Positions 48,036-58,330 of a stretch of DNA of 64,000 bases are shown piece by piece. The stretch is from Cymbidium sinense (Eukaryota > Streptophyta > Magnoliopsida > Asparagales > Orchidaceae). The stretch is taken from the NCBI GenBank assembly GCA_021442155.1, contig CM038214.1, positions 49,358,703-49,422,702 of the forward strand. The letters run 5' to 3'. The position numbers and the translations under genes were made by a program. The notes under the pieces are model-generated. The model ran no database searches and was not told where the DNA came from. It saw nothing but the letters and a program-made list of their open reading frames with translations. Each line of letters starts with the position of its first letter. Position 1 is the stretch's first letter.

Positions 48036-50744
48036 CAAAAACCCTAAATCCTAAAACCTAAACCTAACCCAAAACCTAAACCATAAAACCCTAAACCCTA
48101 AACCTAAACCCTAAACCTAAACCCTAAACCTAAAACCCTAAACCACTCCCTAAAAAAAAAAACATAAATCTTAAACCCTAAACCTAAACCCCAAACCCCA
48201 CAAACCTAAACCCAAACCCAAACCCAAAACCCTAAACCCTAAAAAAGCTAAAACCTAAACCTAAACTAGATAAACCTAAAATAAAAAAAAAAATAAAAAA
48301 CCAAAATAAAATAAAATAAAAACATAAACTAAAACCTAAACCTAAACTTAAACCTAAACATAAAATTAAAAAGAAAATAAAATAAAAAATAAAAACTAAA
48401 CTAAAAATAAAATAAATAAAAACCTAAACTAAACTAAAAAAAATAAAAAACTAAAAATAAAATAAAAACTAAACCTAAAATAAAAATAAGATAAACTTAC
48501 AATAGAATAAAAGAAAAACTAAATAAAAGCATAAAACTAAATAATAAACCTTAAAAAAGTAAAAAATAAAACCTAAATCCTAAATTAAAAGAAAAACCTA
48601 AACCTAAAAATAAAAAAATAAACCTAAACCTAAACTAAAATAAACATTAACTAAAATAAATAAAACCTAAACATAAACCTAAACCTAAAATAAACTAAAC
48701 TTAAACCTAAACATAAACTAAATAAAATAAAATAAACTAAAATAAACCTAAACCTAAACTAAAAAACCTAAAAATAATAAATAAAACCTAAAACCTAAAA
48801 AATAAAAAATAAATAAAAACATAAACCTAAACCTAAAAATAAAAAATAAAACCTAAACCAAAAAAAATAAAAATAAAAATAAAAATAATATTAAACTAAA
48901 AAAATAAACGTAAACCTAAACCTAAATTAAACCTAAAAAATAAACTAAAACAAAAAACCTAAACTAACATAAATAAACCTAAAATAAATAAACTAAATAA
49001 TAAAAAAATGAACTTAAATAAATAAAAGATATACTATGTAAACAAAATAAACTTAAACATATTGGTTTTTTAATTTAAAAAAAAACCTAAACCCTAAAAC
49101 TATCCCTAAACCTACAACCCTAAAGCTAAAACCCTAAACCTTAAACTAACCCTAAACCCTAAACCCTAAACCTTAAACCTTAAACCCTAAACCCTAACCC
49201 TAACCCAGAACCCAAAACCTAAAAACCAACTAAACCTAAACCTAAATAAACCTAAATCAAACCTAAACTAACTAAATCTAAATTAAACTATACCTTAAAC
49301 CTAAACCTAAATCATAAACCTTAAAACTAAACTAAAGTTTAACCTAAACTTAAACCCTAACCCTAAACTAAAAAAATAAACCCTAAACTAAAACTAAACC
49401 TAAACCTTAAACCCTAAACCTAAACTAAAATCCTAACTAAACCCTAAACCTAAATCTAAACCCTAAACTAAACTTAAACCCTAACCTAAACCCTAACCTA
49501 AACTAAAACTAAACCTAAACTAAACCCTAAAACTAAACTCTAAATAAACCCTAAACTAAACCTCCTGCCCTAAACCTTAAACTAAAGCAAAGTTTAAAGC
49601 TAAACCCTAAAGCCTAAACATTAAACCCTAAACCCTAAACCCTAAACCCTAAACCCTAATCCTAAACCCAACACCCTAAAACACTAAACCCTAAAACCTT
49701 AATTTCTCAACCCTAAAACCCTAAACCCTAAACACAAATAACCTAAAATAAATAAAACCTAAAAATAAAATATATAAAAAACCTAAACCTAAATAAAATG
49801 ATAAAATAAAATAAAATAAAGACCAAAACTAAAACTTAAACCTAAACTTAAAAATTAAATAAAATAGAAAAGTAAAAATGAATAAAAATAAAATAAATAA
49901 AGATCGAAACTAAGTGAAAAATAAAATAAACCTAAAATAAAATTAAATAAAAACTATATAAAAACCTAAACCTAAAAATAAATAAAAAATAAAACCTAAA
50001 CCCTAAATTAAAAAAATCCCAAACTTAAAATAAAAATAAAATAAACCTAAACCTAAACTAAAATAAATAAAACCTAAACCTAAACCTAAAATAAATTAAA
50101 CATAAACATAAACCTAAATTAAAAAATAAAACCTATAATAAACCTAAAATAAAAACCTCAAACCTAAACAAAAAAAAAAAAACCTAACCTAAACCTAAAA
50201 AAAAGAAAAAATCCTAAACCTAAAAAAATAAAATAAAAAATAAAATTGAACTTAAAATAAACCTAAACCTAAACCTAAACCTAAAAAATAAACTAAAATT
50301 AAAACCCTAAATTAAAAGTAAATAAACTTAAAATAAATAAACAAAACTAAATAAAAATAAAAAATAAACTTAAATAAAATTAAATAATAAAATAAATTAA
50401 AAGGAATATAAATAAACTCAACGTAGTAAATAAGCCTAAACCTACTGATTTACTTAATTTTAAAAAAAAATCATAAACACTAAATCCTAAACCCTAAACC
50501 CTAAACCCTAAACTACAACCCTAAACCCTAAAAATCCCTGTCCTCTAAACCTAAAACCCTAGTCATAAACCCTAAACCATAATAGCATAAACCCTTAAAC
50601 CTTAAACCCTAAACCCTAAACCCTAAACCCTAAACCATAAGCCCTAAACCCTAAACCCTCAACCCCAAACCCTAAATCTAAACCTAAAGTAACTAAATAA
50701 ATTAAAAATAAACCTAAAACCTAAAAACTAATAAACCTAAACCC
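48036..50744 (+). repeat. Composite array: CCCTAAA tracts and two A-rich blocks
   Basis: A-rich blocks lie at about 48244-49085 (end box CATATTGGTTTTTTAATTTA) and 49735-50470 (end box CCTACTGATTTACTTAATTT). The tract between them (49085-49735) is unusually long, mostly CCTAAA/CCCTAAA with TTAAACC variants. The final tract ends with the preamble AAAGTAACTAAATAAATT (50687) shared with copies 15 and 16. Confidence 0.9.
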
Positions 50745-51220
50745 TTAGGATGGGTAGCACCATGATGGAAAAGAACATCACCGCCAACAGCTTAGTCTAG
50801 ATCTGATGGAGGTGAAGGTAGTGGTGTTATCAGGGGGGGGATGGAGGTGCTGGTGGATATGGAGGTGGTTGTCAGAGTAGTGGTGGTTATGGAGGTGGGA
50901 GGAGAGATGGAGGTTACAGCCATGGTGGTGGTGGAGGGAGAGATCGGGGATATGATGGTGGATACTGCTACTCAAGAGGTCATGGTGGTTTTTATGGGAA
51001 CTAAAGAAAGTGAAGAATGTCCAATCTGATCTCCTTCATATGGAATGGTGTCTTTACAGTAGAGACAGTTCTAGTTATCTAAGGTTTTTGATTTGCTCTA
51101 TGCGTACTCTTTTTTCATCTATGTTATCGATTGTGTTTTAGCAAACTTGGTGAGTTATTTGGTTGAAAAAATCAAAAAGAAGAAATGTTGAATCTGAATT
51201 TGTTCTTTGTTAAAAAAACC
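50745..51220 (+). pseudogene. GR-RBP 3' fragment, copy 13
   Basis: It starts AGGATGGGTAGCACCATGAT. The stretch AAGAACATCACCGCCAACAG reads K-N-I-T-A-N-S, close to the family's R-N-I-T-V-N-E. Gly codons follow with an 8-G run near 50834, then the 3'UTR and A run. The frames at 50841-51029 (+) and 50778-50975 (-) are shifted or antisense readings. Confidence 0.88.
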
Positions 51221-51244
51221 ATAAACCAAAAACTCTAAACCTTA
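51221..51244 (+). repeat. Short telomere-like spacer left of LINE D
   Basis: Only about 25 bases (CATAAACC, CTCTAAACC) separate GR-RBP copy 13 from LINE D, so the LINE inserted right at the module's A-rich 3' edge. Confidence 0.75.
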
Positions 51245-51249
51245 AATCT

Positions 51250-51596
51250 AATTTTGTTATTTATGCTGAACTCATTGCTGTTAACAAAGCTATTGATATT
51301 TATTTAAGCAAAGGCCTCTATAATATTTGGATTAAAGTTGATGCTCTTCTTTTACTTGATATGCATAATAATAATAAAATGGGAAATGTTGACTTATTCT
51401 ATCTTCTTAATCACACTAAAAAGCTTATTTCTCAAGTTTGCTACAAAATTTCTCACATTCTTTGTGAAAGTAATGCTTGTGCTGATTTCCTAGCTATTTG
51501 GTGATTAAATGAGCTCACTTTATTTGATAAGCATAGCATACCTAAGCATCTAGTGGTCCGTCAATCTAGATAACACTAGCCCTTACCTCAAATTTA
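51250..51596 (+). pseudogene. LINE D RNase H fragment
   Basis: It reads in one main frame with AELIAVNKAIDI, NIWIKVDALLLLDM, DLFYLLNHTKKLISQVCYKI and SHILCESNACADFLA, then a stop and a degraded end near 51594. It matches the C-terminal RNase H half of LINEs A/B. Confidence 0.87.
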
Positions 51597-51599
51597 ACC

Positions 51600-53728
51600 T
51601 TTGTTCTTCTAATCTTTTGGTGGTTTTATTCCTATTTTTGTTGTATTTTTTTGCTCCCTCACTAAGAAGTTATTTTTGGTGAGTTTATTTCTATAATTAA
51701 GCCCCCTTCAACTTTACCCCATTTTATACTTTGGCCATTTTTTGGGTCTTAGTGGTGCTATTTTAATTGGTTTTATCCTCCAAGCTTGGTGGTTTTCTTT
51801 CCATGGCTCATGTCTCCTATTGTGGTTGTGTATTTTGGCCTACCCTTTTTACCAATGAATTTTGGGGTTGCCTCTAATTTTGGCTGGTTGTGGCCTTTTT
51901 TGAATTGGATTTGTGGATGCTGTGGTTGGTTATGTTGGTTGCTGCTATTTTTTTCTTTCATCTTCCAAACTATTTTGGGTGGTTATTTTTTCATGGATAA
52001 TATTGGCTTCTTCTGGCTTGGTTCTCCTTTCCTGGTTTGGCTTGGAGGTTTCTGATGGTTGGTTCTATCTACCTTATGAATTGGAGTTAGTTGTTTTGTG
52101 CTTATTGTCTCCATATTTTCTCCTTGTAGTGAATATCTACTCTTTGGAATTTGGATGGGGTTTTGTTTTCCTTTGGCCTTATTATTTTGCTACTTATGGT
52201 TGGGTGGTCCTCCTTGGCCTTTTCTAGTTTGGTTGGGTGACTACCATTTTAATTTCTTGGTTATTTTGGAGATCTCCAGGTGGGATGTGGATTTGTCTGT
52301 TATTGTTCTTTTCCCTCTTTTTGGGCTTCATATTAGCTATCTTTGCTAATTAGTTTTGTTGGCTAAGTAGGCTGGTTGGCTGTTTTGGTTGTCTGTGTTG
52401 GTTGGCTGGGTGGATGTGTTGCCTATGCTTGATGGTTGGCTTAGGTGCTTTTGGTTGGGTTCTTTTGTTGGGTTTAATGCTCTGTTGGTTATCCTCTCTT
52501 GGGTGCATTTTTCCTTTATTTTTGCTTCCTATTTGGGTGTCAATTTTCTGCCACTGACTTCTCCTACTACTCATCTTGTTGCTGGTGGTGGTTTTATTGG
52601 CTATTTTGTTGGTGAGGATAAGCTCTATGGTTTTTTGGTCTTATTTTAGGACTTATTATTGGGGTTAGCGCTTGAGGGGTTTTTATGGTTGTCTTCACCT
52701 TGGATGCTTGTGTAGTGGTTTGGTGTTTTGGGCTTTATGTTGGCTATTGATATTGGCTCCCTTCGGTTTAGTTGGCTCTCTTTGTTTCCTGATATTTCCC
52801 TCTTAGTTGGTGATGGTGGATTTTCTTTCCATTTAGATGCCTTGGTGGTGGTTTTCATGGTAACTTCTAGATGCCCTCTTAGTCTCTCTATTGTATGGAT
52901 TTCCTCTCTCTGGTGCTGCTTATCTTCTACTATTTTGCTGTTTGGGAGGAGGTTTTTCCCTTGGATTTGGATTGCTAGTGCTCTGAAGATAGTAGTGGGT
53001 TTTTCTCAGCCACTAACCCTGATGTCACTTCTGAGATGTTGGATTTATGTGTTTGGTCTATTATGGGTTTTGGTTAGTGGGTGCTGTCGGTTGGTTGCTA
53101 TTTTTCTCTATTTTTGTAGGAATTAGATCACTATGGACTATTTTTCCTTGGATGGTTGCTTATATGGTATGCTAGCTATGATGGCTTGATATTTCATATC
53201 TTCTCTAGTTGGTAGCATGCATATGATTGTAACCCTTCTCATGAATTTTGGATGCTTATATGTATTGTTGCCTTGAGATGATCTTAGACAGCCTTCTCTT
53301 TCTTATCTCTTTCTAAAGTTTTTTACTTTATCATTTTTCCTTGAGCTATCGCCATTTCCTTTATAGTGTTTTGCAGATTTCTTTTGTAGGTAGGAACTTC
53401 ACAAATTGAATGATCTTTACTCAGCCAACTCAAGTATTGTTGATGTGGATCTTGCTTATATTTCATTCTTAAAGGGATCATGAACCGCTATAAACTAGTC
53501 CTTTTACTATTTTCTTAAGTTTTATTAGTCCTTTTTGTGTACTTTCTGATTTTCTTTTAGTCCATTGCTTTTGCTCTTTTATTTTCTTTTTTACATTGTA
53601 CTTAGATAGGGGTTTAGCTCTTTAGGTTTCTTGTAGCTCTGAAACAGAAATTTGAGCTTTACCCTTTTAATGACATTATATCCTTTATTTTAAGGTAAAA
53701 AAATTTTAACTTTCCTAAAAAAAACTTA
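51600..53728 (+). other. LINE D T/G-rich 3' region
   Basis: The T/G-rich part carries long hydrophobic chance frames (51786-52055, 51913-52227, 52098-52349, 52389-52649, 52728-53126), with complementary Lys/Pro/Gln-rich frames on the other strand (52350-52574, 52646-52858). The same kind of tract follows the RNase H in LINEs A and B. Confidence 0.72.
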
Positions 53729-54190
53729 AACCCTAAGAGTGGGCGAACCTTGATGGCAAGAACATCACCAACCAAGCTCAATCTAGATCTAGCGGGAGTC
53801 AAAAGGTGGTTATCACGGTGGTGGGGATCCGGAGGTGTTGGTGGATATGGTGGTAATGGTCGAGTAGTGGTTATGGAGGTGGAGGTGAGGTTACGTGTGA
53901 GAGGGAGAGATCGGGGATTTGATGGTGGACCCCACTACTCAAGAGGCTGGGGAGGTTCTTAAGGGAACTATAGAAATTGAAGAACGGCCCGTCAGATCTG
54001 TCGCTTATGGAACTATCTCTTTATAGTAGAGAAGGTTCTAGTTATCTAGTATTTTTGATTTGCTCTATGTGTGCTCATTTTTAATCTATGTTTTCGCTTC
54101 TTCCTTAGAAATTTTGGTGTGTTACCTGGTTGATGAAATCGAAAATAAGAAATGTTGAATCTGAATTTATTCAATTTGAAAAAAAAATCA
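53729..54190 (+). pseudogene. GR-RBP 3' fragment, copy 14
   Basis: It starts CCCTAAGAGTGGGCGAACCT (N-G-x-N-L-D-G with a substitution) directly after the LINE D tail. The Gly part is frameshifted and ends in GGAACTATAGAAATTGAAG. The 3'UTR has ATGAAATCGAAAATAAG. The frame 53750-53962 is mixed-frame. Confidence 0.87.
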
Positions 54191-54526
54191 AAAACCCACC
54201 CTAAACCATAAACTAAAACTTGAACCCTAAATCTTAAAACCTACACCCTAAACCCTAAATCCTAAAACCTACATCCTAAACCCTAAACCCTAATCCTTAC
54301 ACCCTAAAAAACCCTAAACCATAACCCTAAATTTTAAACCCTAAAAGCATAAACCTTAAAACCCTAAACCCTAAATGTTAAATCCTAATCCCTAAACAGT
54401 AAACCTTATCCCTAATCCCTAAACCCTAAACCCAAACCCTAAACCTAAACCTAAAGTAACTAAATAAACTAAAAAAATAAACCTAAACCCTAAAACCTAA
54501 TAATCTTAAACCTAAACCTAAACCCT
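54191..54526 (+). repeat. CCCTAAA tract between GR-RBP copies 14 and 15
   Basis: CCCTAAA units with variants and no A-rich block, giving the short 795 base module spacing. It ends in the AAAGTAACTAAATAAACT preamble (54453) and CCTAAAACCTAATAATC. Confidence 0.9.
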
Positions 54527-54950
54527 AAGAATGGGTAGAACCTTGAAGACAAGAACATCATCCAACTGCCGCCTAGATCAGGGGAGGTGAAGGCAGGCAA
54601 GTTATCATTGGTGGTGGATATGGAGGTGGTGAGAAGAAGTGGTGGTTATGGAGGTGGAGCAGTGATTGAGGTTACCATGGTGGTGATAAGAGATCGGGAT
54701 ATGATGGTGGAACCACTTAAAGATGTCTGGTTTTATTGGGAACTGAGAACCAAGAATAAATCCGATCTACTGCTTAACTATCTTTACAGTAGAGATGGTT
54801 CTAGTATTCTAGGGTTTTTTATTTTGCTCTATGCGTGCTCATTTTTTATCGATGTCATCACTTGTGTCTTAGAAAACATGGTGTGTTACTTGGTTGATGA
54901 AATCAAAAAGAAGAAATGTTCAATTTGAATTTGTTCTCTACTAAAAAAGG
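54527..54950 (+). pseudogene. GR-RBP 3' fragment, copy 15
   Basis: It starts GAATGGGTAGAACCTTGAAG with broken Gly codons (GGTGGTTATGGAGGTGGAG) and a TGA within the Gly tract at about 54667, then the full 3'UTR. The 113-codon frame at 54587-54928 starts in a wrong frame and runs into the UTR, so it is not a protein. Confidence 0.87.
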
Positions 54951-57674
54951 AAAAAAAAAAGAAAAACCAACAACCCAAAACCCTAAACTAAAACCTAAAC
55001 CCTAAACCTAAAACCTAAACCTTAAACCCTAAATACTAAACCCTAAAAACTCCAAACCTTAAACCCTAAATCCTAAATCGTAAAACCCTAAACATTAAAC
55101 CCTAAAACCTAAACCCTAGACCCTAAAACCAAAACCCTAATCCTAAACCCTAAACCCCAAACCTTAAACCATAAACCCTAAACCCTAGACAACAACTAAA
55201 CCCTAAATCGTAAACCCTAAAAATCTTAAAACCTAAACCTAAACTAAATAAAACCAAAAAATAAAATAAATAAAAAACTTAAATCAAAATAAAATAAAAT
55301 AAAATAATAAACTCAAACCTAAACCTAAACCTAAACCTAAACTTAAGTAAAAAATAAAATAAAAAATAAAAACTAAACTAAAATAAAATAAATAAAAATT
55401 TAATTAAACTAAAAAATCCTAAATAAAATAAAAATGAAACCTAAAATAAAAATAAAATAAACCTAAAATAAAACTAAATAAAAACCTAAACCTAAAACCA
55501 AAATGTAAAATCAAAAAATAAATAAAAAATAAAACCCAAACCCTAAACTAAAAAAAAAGGCTAAACCTAAAATAAAAATAAAATAAACCTAAACCTAAAC
55601 CTAAACTAAAATAAACTAAACTAAAATAAATAAAACCTAAAACTAAACTTAAAATAAACTAAACATAAATCTAAACCTAAACTAAAAAATATGACCTAAA
55701 AATATACTTAAATCTAAAACCTAAAACTAAAAAAGTAAAATAAGAACCTAAACCTAAACCTAAAAATAAAAAATAAAACCTAAACCTAAAAAATATAATA
55801 AAAATGAAACTACACTAAAAAATAAACCTAAAAAAAAAAATTAAAATAAAACCTAAACTAAAATAAATAATTCAAAATAAATAAACTAAATTAAATAAAA
55901 AATAAACTAAATAAAATTAAAAATAAATAAATTAAAATAAATAAAAATAAACTAAATAAACCTAAACATACCAGTTTATTTAATTTAAAAAAATTTAAAA
56001 AAATTTTAAAAAAAACCCTAACCCTAAACCATAAACGATAAACCCTAAACCCTAAACCCTAAAAATCTTAAATCCTAAAATAAAAATAAAACTAAACATA
56101 AAAATAAAATTAAACCTAAACCTAAACCTAAAAAATAAACTAAAATAAAAAACCTGAACTAGAATAAATAAACTAAACTAAATAAAAATAAAAAATAAAA
56201 TTAAATAAAAATAATATAATAAATTAAACAAAAATAAAAAAATAAACTAACTAAAATAAATAAACCTAGACCAATCACTTTACTTAATTTTTTTAAAAAA
56301 ATAAAACCCTAAACCCTAAACCCTAAACCCTAAACCTAAACCTAAATCCTAAACCCTAAATAAACCCTAAATTCTAAACCTAAACCCTAAATCCTAAACC
56401 CTAAAACATCTAAACTAAACCTAAACTAACACTAAACCCTAAACTCTAAACCCTAAAAATCCAAACCCTAAATCCTAAACCCTAAAACATCTAAACCCTA
56501 AACCTAAAACTAAACCAAAACCCTAAATAAACTCTAAACCTAAACCCTAAAACCTAAAATTAAAAAACCCTAAACCCTAATCCTAAAATAAATAAACCCT
56601 AAACCCTAAACCTAAAAACCCTAAAATAAAATAAACTATAAACTAAACTAAAAAAACCTTAAACCTAAACCTAAATAAATAAACTTAAAATAAAAAAAAA
56701 ATAAAAAACCTAAACCTAAATAAAATTAAAAAATAAAATTAAATTAAACCTAAATTAAACTAAACCTAAACCTAAACCTAAACCTAAAAATAAAATAAAA
56801 TAAAAAATTAAAACTAAACCATAATAAAATAAATAAAACCTAAACTAAACTAAAAAATAATTAAACTAAAAATAAAATCTAAATAAAATAAAATACAAAC
56901 TAAGATAAAATTAAAATAAACCTAAAATAAATAAAATAAAAAACTAAAAAATCCTAAACCTAAAAATAAATAAAAATAAACTTAAACTATAAACTAAAAA
57001 ACAAAACCAAACCTAAATAACCAAAATAAAATTAACCTAAACCTAAACTAAAAAAAAAAAATTAAATAATAAACCTAAAACCTAAACTTAAACCCTTAAA
57101 TAAAAAAAAATTAAAATAACCTAAAATATATCTAAACTAAAAGAAAACCTAAAATAAACCTAAAATAAAACCCAAACTTAAAGCTAAAAAAAATAATATA
57201 AAACCTAAACCTAAACTTAAAAATAAAAATAAACCTAAATCTAAAAAAAAATAAAATAAACTAAACAAAAATAAACATAAACCTAAACACAACCTAAGAA
57301 ATAAACAAAAATAAAAAAACCTAAACTAAAATAAATAAAGTAAACTAAATAAAAATAAAAAGAACTTAAATAGAAAAATAAAAATTAGCTAAAATAAATA
57401 AAAAATAAACTAAATAAACCTAAACCTACTCATTTTAAAGAAAAACACCTAGGCCATAAACCCTAAACCCTAAATTCTAAATCCGAAACCCTAATTCCTA
57501 AAACTAACCCTAAATCCTAAATCCTAAACCCTAAACCCTAAATGCTAAACCATAAACTTTAAATCTAAACCCTAAACCCTAAATTCGAAACCCTAAACCT
57601 AAACTTAAAGTAACTAAAAAAATTAAAAAATAAACACCCAAAGACCTAATAAACCTAATCTTTAACCTAAACCC
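54951..57674 (+). repeat. Composite array: three A-rich blocks and CCCTAAA tracts
   Basis: A-rich blocks lie at about 55226-56000 (end box CAGTTTATTTAATTTAAAA), 56070-56300 (shortened, end box TCACTTTACTTAATTT) and 56640-57445 (end box CCTACTCATTTTAAAG). They are separated by CCCTAAA tracts and no GR-RBP module lies between them. It ends in the preamble CCTAATAAACCTAATC before copy 16. Confidence 0.9.
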
Positions 57675-58119
57675 TACGAATGGGAAGAACCTTGATGACA
57701 TGAACATCATCAACTGCTCGCCTAGATCTAGTGAAGGCGATGGGTTATCGCATTGGTGGGGGATCTGAGGTGTTGGTGGATATGGAGGTGGTGATCAGTA
57801 GTGGTTTATGGAGGCGGAGGAGGCGGAGGTTATATAATGGTGGTGGCAGGAGAGATTGTGAATGATGGTGGACCTACTTGAAAGGCAGGTGGTTTTGAAC
57901 TAGAGAAATAGAAGAACGACCGATCCAATCTACATCTTATGGAATTATGTCTTTATAGTTAAGACTATTCTAGTTAACTAGGGTTTTTGATTTGCTCGAT
58001 GTGTGCTCATTTTTTATCTATGTCGTCGCTTGTGTCTTAAAGAATATGGTGTGTTACTTGGTTGATGAAATCAAAAAGAAGAAATGTTGAATTTGAATTT
58101 GTTCTTTCTAAAAAAAACC
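57675..58119 (+). pseudogene. GR-RBP 3' fragment, copy 16
   Basis: It starts CGAATGGGAAGAACCTTGAT (N-G-K-N-L-D), has Gly codons with several small deletions, and the 3'UTR with TTTTTGATTTGCTCGATG and ATGAAATCAAAAAGAAG before the A run. It is the last copy before the array changes character. Confidence 0.87.
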
Positions 58120-58330
58120 CAAAAACCTAAACCCTAAATTAAAACTTAAACCATAAACCTAAAACTTAAACCCTAAACCCTATAAATAATATAATAAAAA
58201 AAAAGAAAAATGACCTTACACTAAACCCTAAAGCCTAAACCTAACCCTACAACCCTAAACACTAAACCCTAAAACCTTAAACCCTATATCCTAAACCCTA
58301 AACCCTAAACCCTAAACCCTAAACCTTAAA
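58120..58330 (+). repeat. Last CCCTAAA tract
   Basis: Near-exact units at about 58290-58335, with a short AT-rich interruption (58180-58215). The repeat type changes sharply at 58335. Confidence 0.9.

Larger units (their letters stand above)
51245..53728 (+). mobile_element. LINE D: severely 5'-truncated LINE
   Basis: It starts inside the RNase H and continues with a T/G-rich region (about 51600-53120) and a 3' terminal part. The terminal part shares ATGATTGTAACCCTTCT (53222-53238) and CCTTGAGATGATCTTA with LINEs A/B. The tail (TAAAAAAAACTTAAACCC) joins GR-RBP copy 14 within about 15 bases. A very short 5'-truncated copy is typical of L1 insertion. Confidence 0.9.

Noticed and set aside
54587..54928. 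113-codon frame over GR-RBP copy 15 (also 32323-32565 over copy 9)
   Set aside because: It starts out of the glycine frame and reads through the 3'UTR, so it does not match a GR-RBP product.
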